Assembly: GCA_017301975.1 (NCBI GenBank)
Contig: JAFLEI010000015.1
Location: 86,682 to 150,681 of the forward strand
Reading direction: 5' to 3'
Origin: Verrucomicrobiota bacterium
Lineage (GTDB): Bacteria; Verrucomicrobiota; Verrucomicrobiia; Verrucomicrobiales; Verrucomicrobiaceae
DNA: 64,000 bases
Within the stretch, counting starts at the first letter, position 1, and each line of letters opens with the position of its first letter. The notes under the pieces were generated by a model that saw only the letters and a program-made list of their open reading frames with translations, searched no databases and was not told the DNA's origin. This document shows, one piece after another, positions 42,569-50,587 of this stretch. A program made the translations under genes and the position numbers.

Positions 42569-42629
42569 GCTTTGTGGTCAAGCGGAGGTGCAGGATCGAG
42601 GCCCCATTCTTCGCCAAAGCCAGGAAGCA
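42569..42629 (+). repeat. Repeat K, copy 2
   Basis: GCTTTGTGGTCAAGCGGAGG, then ATCGAGGCCCCATTCTTCGC and AAAGCCAGGAAG. Second copy of the element at 39861. The rest of the 330-bp spacer 42486-42815 holds no recognisable gene or hairpin. Confidence 0.65.
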
Positions 42630-42815
42630 CCTGAACTCAAGACGGCCATGGTGTGGAAAGGAGAGTCACTGGCAGGAGTTTGATTGGGAGCCGTATGCGC
42701 GAACTAAGTTTCCAGATTCCGGTGAAAGGACGGAAGGGACAGTGATGGAAAGGATGCCTTGATATGATGGGCGGGTGTTTGCCGCTGATCATGGGGCAGG
42801 CGGGGGCAACTGTGC

Positions 42816-43691
42816 TTACTTTCCGCGTGCGAGCCAGACGCCGAGGACGGCGATGGCCATGCCGATGAGGGAGAGGCCGGTGAGGGTCTCGCCAAAGATG
42901 GCCCAGGCCATGAGGGCGGTGACGGCGGGGACGGTGTAGAAGAGGCTGGCGACGTTGACGGCGGTGCCGCTGCGGATGAGGTAGTTGAGGAGGCTGATGG
43001 CGCCGATGGAGAGGACGAGGGCGACCCAGCACAAGGCGAAGATGAACTGGCCGCTCCACTGGATGTGCATGGTCTCGGTGGTGACGGCGAGGACGGCGGT
43101 GATGACGAGGCTGGCGGCGTATTGGACGACGGTGCTGGTGCGGAGATCGAAGGCGGGGCAGTGGCGCTTCTGCCACAGGGTGCCGACGGTGATGCCGACC
43201 AGGGAGGCGATGGCAGGCAGTGTCATGACGAAGGTGAGGCCGCTGCCGGTCTTGTGAGCGACGACGAGGATGGTGCCGAGGAAGCCGAGCGCGAGGCCGG
43301 ACCACTGCCGAGGCAGGACGCGCTCGCCCAAGACGACGCCGGCAAAGGCGGCGGTGAAGAGGGGCTGGAGGGAGACGATCAAACTGAGGATGCCGGCGGG
43401 AAGGCCGAGGCGGAGGGACCAGACGCAGCCGCTGAGGTAGAGGGCGTGGATCATGAGGCCGGCGAAGGCGACGTGGGCGAGCTGTCCCCTGCCCTGCGGC
43501 CAAGGTGCGCGGGTGAGGAGGGCGATGGGGATGAGGATGGCGAGGACGATGCAGTAGCGCAGGGTCAGAAAGGTGAAGGGCTCGGCGTAGGGGATGCCGA
43601 GCTTTGAGCCGATGAAGCCGCTGCTCCAGAGGAGGACGAAGAGCCATGGGATGATGGCGGTCCAGCGGGAGGTGCGAGGGGTGAATGACAC
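42816..43691 (-). CDS. EamA/DMT-family transporter (RhaT/YdcZ superfamily)
   Basis: 291 residues if started at the GTG at 43691. A longer open frame to 44036 runs through dispersed repeat B3 and so is rejected. Ten membrane helices in two EamA repeats: IIPWLFVLLWSSGFIGSKLG (first helix), and the second repeat from VGTLWQKRHCPAFDLRT to the C-terminus. DMT exporters carry amino acids, nucleotides or metabolites; the substrate is not predictable. The start is the least certain part. Confidence 0.85.
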   Translation of the reverse strand: MSFTPRTSRWTAIIPWLFVLLWSSGFIGSKLGIPYAEPFTFLTLRYCIVLAILIPIALLTRAPWPQGRGQLAHVAFAGLMIHALYLSGCVWSLRLGLPAGILSLIVSLQPLFTAAFAGVVLGERVLPRQWSGLALGFLGTILVVAHKTGSGLTFVMTLPAIASLVGITVGTLWQKRHCPAFDLRTSTVVQYAASLVITAVLAVTTETMHIQWSGQFIFALCWVALVLSIGAISLLNYLIRSGTAVNVASLFYTVPAVTALMAWAIFGETLTGLSLIGMAIAVLGVWLARGK

Positions 43692-43770
43692 TCGGTTAGA
43701 AAGGTTGAGCGTAAGATCTGGATCTGCGGCGTTGCTTGGGCGCGCGCCCTGTGCGGCGGAGTTTAATGAG

Positions 43771-43912
43771 GGCGCTGCTGGCAGGCGTGGGATGTGGAGG
43801 AGTGCTGGGTTTGCTTCCCATTCATGTGCAGAGTACCCAGGGTCGCCTCGCTGAGGCTCGACTGACCCTGGGCTATATTCCGCAGCCCCTTTGGGGCTGA
43901 CGTACCGCGGAG
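43771..43912 (+). repeat. Repeat B, copy 3 (two-hairpin element)
   Basis: Leader GGCGCTGCTGG and CTGGGTTTGCTTCCC. Hairpin 1: CCCAGGGT, GCCTCGCTGAGGC, TGACCCTGGG. Hairpin 2: AGCCCCTTTGGGGCT, then CCGCGGAGC. It lies 117 bp beyond the rpiB stop. The remainder of spacer 43692-44028 holds nothing recognised. Confidence 0.85.
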
Positions 43913-44028
43913 CAGAGCGGCGAAAGGAGACGTGCAAGCAAAGAGAGTCATGGCGCATGAAGACACGGCGATGAGGAAAAACAATGAACGATACCTGCAT
44001 TCCCCGGGTGCCATTCCCGCCTGTCGTT

Positions 44029-44457
44029 TTATTCATCGAGCTGCTGAATGCGGGCGAGGTGGCGGCCGCCTTCGAAGGGGGTGGTGAGGAAGGTGTCCAC
44101 GATCTGGAGTGCGGTGGGGAGGTCCATCATGCGTTCGCCAAGGGAGAGGACGTTGGCGTCGTTGTGGCGGCGAGTGAGGCGTGCGGATTCGAGGTTCCAG
44201 CAGAGGCCGCAGCGGATGCCGCGCACGCGATTGGCGGCGATGGCTTCGCCATTGCCGGAGCCGCCGAGGACGATGCCGCGCTCGAAGGTGCCTGCGGCGA
44301 CGGCTTTGGCTACAGGGGTGATGAAGCGGGGGTAGTCGACGGGGGATTCGGAGTGGGTGCCGAAGTCTTCGACTTCATGACCGGCGGCCTGCAGGTGCTG
44401 GAGGATGGCCTGCTTGTAGCGGTAGCCGGCGTGATCGGAGCCGATGGCGATTTTCAT
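44029..44457 (-). CDS. rpiB: Ribose-5-phosphate isomerase B (Mycobacterium-type active site)
   Basis: 142 residues from the ATG at 44457; the open frame upstream passes through repeats B4 and C2 and is not coding. Interconverts ribose 5-phosphate and ribulose 5-phosphate in the non-oxidative pentose phosphate pathway. Motifs: IGSDHAGYRYKQ, YPRFITPVAKAV, GGSGNGEAIAANRVRGIRCG. The catalytic Cys of the E. coli enzyme (CGTGIG) is Ser here (GGSGNGE), with a Glu two residues on, matching the M. tuberculosis type in which that Glu is the base. Confidence 0.95.
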   Translation of the reverse strand: MKIAIGSDHAGYRYKQAILQHLQAAGHEVEDFGTHSESPVDYPRFITPVAKAVAAGTFERGIVLGGSGNGEAIAANRVRGIRCGLCWNLESARLTRRHNDANVLSLGERMMDLPTALQIVDTFLTTPFEGGRHLARIQQLDE

Positions 44458-44550
44458 GGAGGGGGAGAGTCGCGCAATCGGGAGATGCTCACAAGTGGTG
44501 ATGCGGCAGAGTGACATGCCAGGGTGGGGAATTGACCGCCGATCCACCGG

Positions 44551-44707
44551 CATGCGGCGGAGCGTATGGGAGACGCTGCTGGTGAGGTTTGGGTGCGGCA
44601 GGGTGCTGGGTTTGCTCCCCAGCGGTGTGGTGCAGACCCAGGGTTGCCTCGCTGAGGCTCGGCGAACCCTGGGCTGAACTACGGAAGGCCGTTGGCCTTC
44701 AAGACCT
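44551..44707 (+). repeat. Repeat B, copy 4 (two-hairpin element)
   Basis: Leader AGACGCTGCTGG and CTGGGTTTGCTCCCC. Hairpin 1 has the longest outer stem of all copies: CCCAGGGTT/AACCCTGGG around GCCTCGCTGAGGC. Hairpin 2: AAGGCCGTTGGCCTT. Between rpiB (start 44457) and the nitroreductase (stop 44946). Confidence 0.85.
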
Positions 44708-44879
44708 GATTGCAGAGAGGGTTCGGGTGAAGGAGTGAGCTGACGTGGCAGGCTGTTGATCGTTTGAGAATGGAGCTCGCAGGAGCTGAAGATCGCCGGG
44801 GTGCCTATGGCAAATAGGAATGCGACGCAGCTTTTTCGGGCCGGACGATGAGCTGGGACTGAAGAGAGTTCTTTACCCA

Positions 44880-44946
44880 GCGAAAGTGGTAGCTGCGATG
44901 CAGGCTTGCGCCGTGCATCTCCGCGACCGCACTCCAAAAACGCTGT
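44880..44946 (+). repeat. Repeat C, copy 2 (nested hairpin)
   Basis: GCGAAAGTGGTAGCTGC, GATGCAGGCTTGCGCCGTGC and ATC, then ACCGCACTCCAAAAACGCTG. Same nested palindrome as 31096-31165. It ends at the stop codon of the nitroreductase gene, so it forms the 3' end of that transcript. Confidence 0.7.
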
Positions 44947-45551
44947 TAATTGAAACGATCGCGGATGACGACTTCGTCATAGGCGAGCTGGCCGGGCTTT
45001 GGCCAGGCGGGCTGGGTGCCTTTGCCGACGGCGATCATGAAGGAGATGACGTGGTCTTCGGGGAGATTGATGATTTTGGCGACGGCGTCGAAATCGAAGC
45101 CGTCCATGGGGCAGGAGTCGTAGCCCATGGCCTTGGCGGCGAGCATGATGGTCATGCCAGCGAGGCCGCAGGAGCGCATGCACTCGTCGCGCTGGACCTG
45201 ATCGCGGCCGGAGTAGTACTGGCCGATGGCGGGGACGAGGAAGTCCTGAACGGGCTGGGGCGCATTCTTCCAGTAACGTGCGGCGTCTTTCTTCCATGAG
45301 TCCTTGTCTGCACATAGGATGATGAGAAGGGAAGCCTCGGTGACCTGGGCCTGATCCCAGGCGACAGCGCGGATCTGTTTCCGTACTTCAGGATCGAGCA
45401 CGGTGAGGAAACGCCAGTTTTGGATGTTGAAGGCGGTGGGGGCTTGCATCGCAGCTTCGAGAAGCTGGCGGATCTCTGCATCGGTCATGCGATGGGTGGG
45501 ATCGTAATGCTTGATGCCGCGGCGGGTTTGGATGGCTTCGAGGGTGTTCAT
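44946..45551 (-). CDS. Nitroreductase-family flavoprotein
   Basis: 201 residues, normal for the family. FMN/phosphate-binding N-terminal RRGIKHYDP, the QAPTAFNIQNWRFLTV segment, GLAGMTIMLAAKAMGYDSCP, and C-terminal GKGTQPAW. These enzymes reduce nitro groups, quinones or enones with NAD(P)H. Genomic company (Kef system, YceI, VOC, pirin) suggests detoxification of electrophiles. First gene downstream is rpiB, separated by repeats B4 and C2; 35 bp lie between it and the rhodanese-YceI gene. Confidence 0.93.
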   Translation of the reverse strand: MNTLEAIQTRRGIKHYDPTHRMTDAEIRQLLEAAMQAPTAFNIQNWRFLTVLDPEVRKQIRAVAWDQAQVTEASLLIILCADKDSWKKDAARYWKNAPQPVQDFLVPAIGQYYSGRDQVQRDECMRSCGLAGMTIMLAAKAMGYDSCPMDGFDFDAVAKIINLPEDHVISFMIAVGKGTQPAWPKPGQLAYDEVVIRDRFN

Positions 45552-45586
45552 GGGAGGGGGGTAAGTTACTAGCTAAGGGTTTAAAG

Positions 45587-46480
45587 TTACGCGCGTTTGG
45601 CGTGGAGCTTGATGTGGAGGTGGACGTGGTCGTTGACGACGTGTTTGCCGAGGAAGGCGAAGAGTCTGCCGGAGCCGTAGTGGCTGCCGAACAGGGTGCG
45701 GTCCAGCTCAAACTGTGCCTGACCGGTGAGGTGGTCTGCGTCTGCGGCGGCGATGACGGCGGGGAAACTCAGGGGCTGTGTGACGCCGCGCAGGGTGATG
45801 GTGCCGTGGAGGGTGTAGTTTGGGGTGCCGGGGGTACAGGATGGGAGAGGATCGGCGTGAGTGCAGATGAACTCGGCGGTGGGAAAGCGATCGACCGCGA
45901 AGAAGTCGTCATCGCGCAGGTGGCGGATGAGCATGGCGTTGAAGGCGGTGTCCACGAGATCGTCGCAGGCGATGCTGTTCATGTCCAAGGTGAAGCGGGC
46001 GGACTGGAGAGAGCCGTTTTGCACTTCGATGTGGCCGCCGGAGAGCCTAAGGGTGCCGTGATGGTGATTGAAGAGATTGCGGCCGGTCCAGCGGACGAGG
46101 CTGGTTTCGGTGTCGAGTTCGTAGCGACCCTGGGGTGTGGCGTAGCCAGGGGTGGTGTGGGAGCCTTCGAGGGGCAGGTTGTTGCGCTGCCATTCCGCGA
46201 TGCCGCCGGTGAAGGCGGCGACCTTTGTGTAGCCGGCTTTGGTCAGCTTTTCGGCGGCGGTGGTGGCATCGAGTGAATCGCCGCCTGCGCCGTAAACGAT
46301 GATGGAGGAGGTTTTGTCGGGGATGAGCTCGGCGACTTTGGAAACGAAGATGGTTTCATAGACGCAGGCATTGATGGCGCCGGGGAGGTGAGCGCACTCG
46401 AAGTGCTCCTCTGGCAGGACATGGATGAGGGTGGCGGATTCCTTCTGCGCCTGGAGTTCGGAGAGGGAGATGGTTTTCAT
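45587..46480 (-). CDS. Rhodanese-like domain fused to YceI domain
   Basis: 297 residues, no signal peptide. Residues about 1-105 are rhodanese-like (LIHVLPEEHFECAHLPGAIN, KLTKAGYTKVAAFTGGIAEW), but the catalytic loop reads VYGAGGDSLD, so the sulfur-carrying Cys is replaced by Gly and the domain should be inactive as a sulfurtransferase. Residues about 115-297 are a YceI lipocalin-like domain that binds isoprenoid-type hydrophobic ligands (YELDTETSLVRWTGRN, TLRGVTQPLSFP, FELDRTLFG). YceI is normally periplasmic, so the cytosolic fusion is unusual. Its start overlaps the VOC gene stop by 4 bp (ATGA). Confidence 0.88.
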   Translation of the reverse strand: MKTISLSELQAQKESATLIHVLPEEHFECAHLPGAINACVYETIFVSKVAELIPDKTSSIIVYGAGGDSLDATTAAEKLTKAGYTKVAAFTGGIAEWQRNNLPLEGSHTTPGYATPQGRYELDTETSLVRWTGRNLFNHHHGTLRLSGGHIEVQNGSLQSARFTLDMNSIACDDLVDTAFNAMLIRHLRDDDFFAVDRFPTAEFICTHADPLPSCTPGTPNYTLHGTITLRGVTQPLSFPAVIAAADADHLTGQAQFELDRTLFGSHYGSGRLFAFLGKHVVNDHVHLHIKLHAKRA

Positions 46481-46971
46481 GATTGTGGGGGAGCTTCGGC
46501 GAGAAGGGCGTCTAGATCGAGAGGTTCCGTGGTCATGGAGAGCTCGCCTTTGGAGTTGCGGGGCCAGAGGGAGGGATCGCGATCGACGTAGAGTTCGAGG
46601 CCGTTGCCATCGGGATCGTGAAGGTAGAGGGCTTCGCTGACGCCGTGGTCGGAAGCGCCGTCGAGAGGGACGTTTTTTTGGATGAGGCGGCGCAGGGCAT
46701 CGGCCAGGGAGGCGCGATCAGGGTAGAGAATGGCGACGTGAAACAAGCCGGTGGTGCCGCGAGGCGGGGCTTTGCCGCCACGGCTTTCCCAGGTGTTCAG
46801 GCCGATGTGATGATGGTAACCGCCGGCTGAGACGAAGGCGGCCTGAGTGCCGTAGCGCTGGGTGAGCTGGAAGCCGAGGACGCCGCAGTAGAAGGCGAGG
46901 GAGCGCTCCAGGTCTGACACTTTGAGATGGACATGGCCGATGCGGACGGCGGGATGGATGGGGGCGCTCAT
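46477..46971 (-). CDS. VOC-family (glyoxalase/bleomycin-resistance/dioxygenase) protein
   Basis: 164 residues from the ATG at 46971. Two beta-alpha-beta3 modules: HVHLKVSDLERSLAFYCGVL and GLFHVAILYPDRASLADALR, with metal-ligand candidates His in HVHLKV, His in FHVAI and Glu in GLELYVDRD. Resembles catechol-2,3-dioxygenase-like VOC proteins (YHHHIGLNTW). Translationally coupled to the rhodanese-YceI gene. Confidence 0.9.
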   Translation of the reverse strand: MSAPIHPAVRIGHVHLKVSDLERSLAFYCGVLGFQLTQRYGTQAAFVSAGGYHHHIGLNTWESRGGKAPPRGTTGLFHVAILYPDRASLADALRRLIQKNVPLDGASDHGVSEALYLHDPDGNGLELYVDRDPSLWPRNSKGELSMTTEPLDLDALLAEAPPQS

Positions 46972-47076
46972 GGGAGATTTGCGGTGGTTTACGGTTGTTT
47001 TCGGAGGGGGGGGGGAAGCTGGCGCAGGAAGGAGCGAGAGGGGACTTTGGAGGGAGTGGGTGGGGCGGAGGGCCAG

Positions 47077-47095
47077 CCGCACTCGGAGAGTGCGG
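47077..47095. repeat. Class E-like hairpin 4
   Basis: CCGCACTCGGAGAGTGCGG: perfect 8-bp stem with a GGA loop followed by ACC. Same stem-loop design as class E but without the GCTCC tail. Between doxX-like and VOC genes. Confidence 0.6.
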
Positions 47096-47134
47096 ACCAC
47101 GCCGCGAGGGGTGGCGCGGGAGGAATGGGAGGAA

Positions 47135-47165
47135 GCGGGCCGGATTCGGGGTGAATCCGGCCCGC
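47135..47165. terminator. Strong 12-bp hairpin after the DoxX gene
   Basis: GCGGGCCGGATT and AATCCGGCCCGC pair perfectly with a 7-nt loop, 13 bp past the DoxX stop. No U-run follows on either strand, so it may act as a transcript-stabilising 3' hairpin rather than an intrinsic terminator. Confidence 0.65.
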
Positions 47166-47177
47166 GTGGGGGATGAG

Positions 47178-47555
47178 TTATTTGGCGGCGAAGAGGGTGC
47201 TGAGGTAGTCTTTGCGGCCGGAGAGGGCGACGAGGGAGAGGACGCCGAGGACGACGGGCATCTCGTAGCCGCCTTTGACGAGGAAGAAGTGGTAGAGGGC
47301 GATGTTTACCACGACTGGGCCGACGAGGGTGAGGGCGAGGTTTGTGAAGCGGCCGCTGAGGAGGAGGAGGCCACCGGTGACTTCAAGGACCTTCACCACG
47401 GTGAGGTAGCCGCTGCCATAGATGGCGAACATGAAGTTTGCGGCAGGGCCTTCAGGAGGCGGAGGAATCGGGATGAAGTGGAGCCACATGTTGGCACCGA
47501 AGACGGTGAAGATGAGGCCGAGGAGGAGGCGGGCGATGGTGGGGATGTGTTTCAT
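47178..47555 (-). CDS. DoxX-family membrane protein
   Basis: 125 residues from the ATG at 47555. Four membrane helices: IARLLLGLIFTVFGANMW, the VVKVLEVTGGLLLLSG region, LVGPVVVNIALYHFFL, and MPVVLGVLSLVAL. DoxX proteins are quinone- or redox-linked membrane subunits. Gap to the pirin gene is 55 bp and contains short repeats of GGTGGTTTAC/GGTTGACGGTTG that also occur upstream at 46983-47003. Confidence 0.88.
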   Translation of the reverse strand: MKHIPTIARLLLGLIFTVFGANMWLHFIPIPPPPEGPAANFMFAIYGSGYLTVVKVLEVTGGLLLLSGRFTNLALTLVGPVVVNIALYHFFLVKGGYEMPVVLGVLSLVALSGRKDYLSTLFAAK

Positions 47556-47610
47556 ATGGGGAGAGAGTTGACGGTGGTTTACTGTTGTTGGCGATGGTTG
47601 ACGGTTGTTT

Positions 47611-48312
47611 TTAGAGGAGGTCGAAGAGGAGGGCTTCGGCGTTTTGGGAGGCGGTGAGGGTGAGGGTGCCGGAGTCGTCGGTGCTAACGGCGTCGCCGGG
47701 GTTGAGGGTGGTGCCGTTGACGGTGAGGGTGCCTTTGATGAGCTGGAGCCAGGCGCCGCGACCGGGGGTGACTTCGTGGGTGGTGGATTTGCCGGCTTCG
47801 AGACGCACGCGGTAGATGTCGGCGTCTTGATGGATGGTGGCGGAGCCGTCGCGGCCGTCGGAGGAGATGACGAGCACCTTCTCGGCGGTTTCATGCTCGG
47901 GCTTGGGGTGCCACTCGGTGTAGCTGGGTTTGAGGCCGTTTTGACGCGGACGAATCCAGATTTGGAGGAGGCTGCCGGGTTCCGTCTTGGAGGGATTGAA
48001 CTCGCTGTGGGTGACGCCGCTGCCGGCGCTCATGAGCTGGATCTGGCCGGGGAGAAGGGTGCGGCCGTTGCCCATGCTGTCCTTGTGAGCGAGAGCGCCG
48101 TAGAGGATGTAGCTGAAGATTTCCATGTCGCGATGCGGATGGGTGGGGAAACCTGCGCCGCCGGTGATGACGTCCTGATTGATGACACGAAGGCTGCGGA
48201 AGCCCATGTGCGCGGGATCGTAGTAATCGGCGAAGCTGAAGGTGTGGTAGCTGTCGAGCCAGCCGTGGTTGGCATGACCGCGTTCGTTGGAGAGGCGAAG
48301 TTTGAGTTTCAT
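47611..48312 (-). CDS. Pirin-family bicupin
   Basis: 233 residues. N-terminal cupin metal site FPTHPHRDMEIFSYILYG plus the later HSEFN motif supplies the 3-His/1-Glu iron centre of pirin and YhhW quercetinase. The second cupin lacks ligands as usual. Bacterial pirins oxidise flavonoids or quench redox-active metabolites. Co-oriented with DoxX, a recurring partnership in stress clusters. Confidence 0.92.
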   Translation of the reverse strand: MKLKLRLSNERGHANHGWLDSYHTFSFADYYDPAHMGFRSLRVINQDVITGGAGFPTHPHRDMEIFSYILYGALAHKDSMGNGRTLLPGQIQLMSAGSGVTHSEFNPSKTEPGSLLQIWIRPRQNGLKPSYTEWHPKPEHETAEKVLVISSDGRDGSATIHQDADIYRVRLEAGKSTTHEVTPGRGAWLQLIKGTLTVNGTTLNPGDAVSTDDSGTLTLTASQNAEALLFDLL

Positions 48313-48411
48313 AACGACGGTGATTTCGCGCAGCCGGCGTCATTCCTCCAATGCCACTTGCTTCACAAGTTCATGCCTTGTGGTAATGATCCAGATCCGC
48401 TTTGGCGGGGC

Positions 48412-50556
48412 TCATTCCCGCCAGGGAGATCCGGACTCGTAGGCTAGCCTCTCGTTCAGGCATTGCTGCATCAGGGATGTGTTTCCCTGAGTGCGGGCCG
48501 CGGCCGTGACCTGCTGCACGATCTGGATGGCTTTCTCGAACTGTCCAGTTTCAGCATAGGCGGCGGCCAAGGTATGCATGAGGTGGGGCCTGCTGCCGCC
48601 GGGGAGCTGCAATGCGAGTGCCACCAGAGACAAAGCTTTGGCGCCATCGCGCACGGAGTCCTGGCGGCTGGTGGCAAGCAACCAGGCGAGATTGTTGAGA
48701 GCGAGGAGGTGCTGGGGATTTTTTTCCAAGACCTTGCGGTAGCAGCCTGCGGCGAGATCCAGCTGGCCGAGCTTTGCACATGCCATGCCCTGGCCGGCCA
48801 TGGCATCGAGATTTCCCGGATCCACTGCGAGTGCTTTCTGATAGCTTTCGAGGGATTTGGAAACCTCGCCTGACTGAAGGAGTGCATTGCCGAGGCCGCA
48901 GAGATTCACGGCGTCAGGGTCAATGCCCACGGCTGTTTGATAATGAGAGACGGATCTGGGCAGATCGCCCCTGCAAAGAAACACGAAGCCGAGTCCGCTA
49001 TGCGCCTGAGCCATCTGGGGCTCGACGGCCAGGGCGTTCTGCAAATGGTCCGCAGCCTCATCCAACCGGCCCTGTCGGAGGAGGTTGATACCCACCGCCA
49101 GATTGGCCCTGCTGAGACGTGGATTGATCTTCAAAGCATGCGCATAAGCGGCAGCGGCCTCCGCCTCGCGGCCGGCATCCACGAGGGCATTGGCCAAACC
49201 ACTGTAAGAGGCGTAGTCCTCCGGATTGCATTCGACGGCCCGGGACCAGAGGCTGACGCTGTCATGCCAGTGGCGGACCTGGCTTCTCGCGGTGATCGTC
49301 AAGGCCAGCAGCACCAGCACCGCTGATGTTCCGAGGAGCATTGTGCGATGGCGATTTTTTTCAGCCCACTGTGCCGCAGGCCAGGCGATCATCATGACAA
49401 GACCCGTCATGGCCAGGTAGGTGTAGCGATCCGCGTGAGCCTGATCTCCCGCCTGAGTGAACAAGCCAATCACGGGTGCGAGCATGCCCAGGTACCAGAA
49501 CCAGCCGACGGCCAGGCATTTGTTGTGGCGCCAGCGCCAGACGAGAGCCGTGATGAGAAGCAGAACGGTCAGCGCGAGGGCAATCTGGCCGAAGTCCAGC
49601 CTGATCCTGGCAGTGGGGTCGAGATGACTGATGCCGGGATGGGGATAAAAACAGGCGAGCGAAGTCGGCCACACGGTCTGCCTGATGTAAGTGACGTATG
49701 ACAGGATGGCATTGCCGATCTGGTAGAACCAAGGGAGCTTGACCCACAGGACATTGTGTTTGACGCCGGGGCTGCCCAGGGTCAGAGCGGCCACGAAGAC
49801 GGACATGGCAAAGAGCGGGATTTTTTCGAGAACAAGGCGTTTCAACGGGACGGACCGCCAGCGGTTCAGCGGCCAGACATCCATGAGCAACAACACGCAG
49901 GGCAGCGTGACGAGCATGGGCTTGCTCATCATCGAAAGCGCTGACAACAAAAGGACGGGCAGAAAGCTGCTCCAGCGAAAAGGACGGGTGGCGTAGTGAT
50001 GATAGGCTCCGAGCGCCAGCACGAAGAACAAGCCGCTTAGCACATCCTTGCGCTCGGCCACCCAGGCAACGGATTCGACATGGAGAGGATGCACGGCAAA
50101 CAAAGCCGCGATGAAGGCGGAGCTCCACAATGCGGCGGTCATCCTGTGCATCACGAGGAACAAAGCCATGGCCGTCAAGGCATGCAGGGCGACGCTCATG
50201 AGATGATGCGACCCCGCATTCAGCCCGAAGAGGCTGACATCGAGCATGTGCGACAACCAGCTCATGGGCCTCCAGTAATCCGCGTCCTCGGCGGCACTGC
50301 CGATGCCGGCGGTCAGGGACCAGCTCAGGTTTTCCCAGGTCAGGCCGCGCAGCACATGCTTGTTTTTGTAAACGAAGACATCGTCATCGAAATTGACGAA
50401 GGCGAAGCCGTGCGTCTGCCAGTAGATGGCAAGCACGAGCAACAGGAGAAGCGCGCAGATCATCCACTGAACCCATGGCGGGCGGAGACCGGCGGAGGAG
50501 GGCTGCAAGCTCCCGCCCTGGTGCTGGTCTTTCTTGCTGGTCTTGCGTGCGCGCAT
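48412..50556 (-). CDS. TMTC-like membrane glycosyltransferase with C-terminal TPRs
   Basis: 714 residues. Basic N-terminus, then about ten membrane helices (33-435) with the GT-C/TMTC signatures FVNFDDDVFVYKN (DDD, likely metal/sugar site), HPLHVESVAWVAERKDVLSG and KPMLVTLPCVLLLMDVWPL. The periplasmic C-terminal half carries about six to seven TPR units (440-700). Eukaryotic relatives (TMTC1-4) are O-mannosyltransferases. It heads the glycan cluster with the FkbM methyltransferase 31 bp upstream, so O-glycosylation of exported proteins is the best inference. Confidence 0.85.
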   Translation of the reverse strand: MRARKTSKKDQHQGGSLQPSSAGLRPPWVQWMICALLLLLVLAIYWQTHGFAFVNFDDDVFVYKNKHVLRGLTWENLSWSLTAGIGSAAEDADYWRPMSWLSHMLDVSLFGLNAGSHHLMSVALHALTAMALFLVMHRMTAALWSSAFIAALFAVHPLHVESVAWVAERKDVLSGLFFVLALGAYHHYATRPFRWSSFLPVLLLSALSMMSKPMLVTLPCVLLLMDVWPLNRWRSVPLKRLVLEKIPLFAMSVFVAALTLGSPGVKHNVLWVKLPWFYQIGNAILSYVTYIRQTVWPTSLACFYPHPGISHLDPTARIRLDFGQIALALTVLLLITALVWRWRHNKCLAVGWFWYLGMLAPVIGLFTQAGDQAHADRYTYLAMTGLVMMIAWPAAQWAEKNRHRTMLLGTSAVLVLLALTITARSQVRHWHDSVSLWSRAVECNPEDYASYSGLANALVDAGREAEAAAAYAHALKINPRLSRANLAVGINLLRQGRLDEAADHLQNALAVEPQMAQAHSGLGFVFLCRGDLPRSVSHYQTAVGIDPDAVNLCGLGNALLQSGEVSKSLESYQKALAVDPGNLDAMAGQGMACAKLGQLDLAAGCYRKVLEKNPQHLLALNNLAWLLATSRQDSVRDGAKALSLVALALQLPGGSRPHLMHTLAAAYAETGQFEKAIQIVQQVTAAARTQGNTSLMQQCLNERLAYESGSPWRE

Positions 50557-50587
50557 GATTCAAAAATCGGGGCTGAGCTATGCCGGG

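Noticed and set aside
43692..44036. N-terminal extension of the EamA transporter
   Set aside because: The extra 115 codons pass through repeat B3 and are unrelated to the DMT family.
44458..44937. N-terminal extension of rpiB
   Set aside because: It reads through repeats B4 and C2; RpiB proteins start at the MKIAIGSDHAG motif.
47021..47034. Poly-G tract near the VOC/DoxX spacer as a phase-variable promoter
   Set aside because: A run of about ten G at 47007-47017 is present but there is no sign that it lies in a promoter or reading frame of either neighbour.
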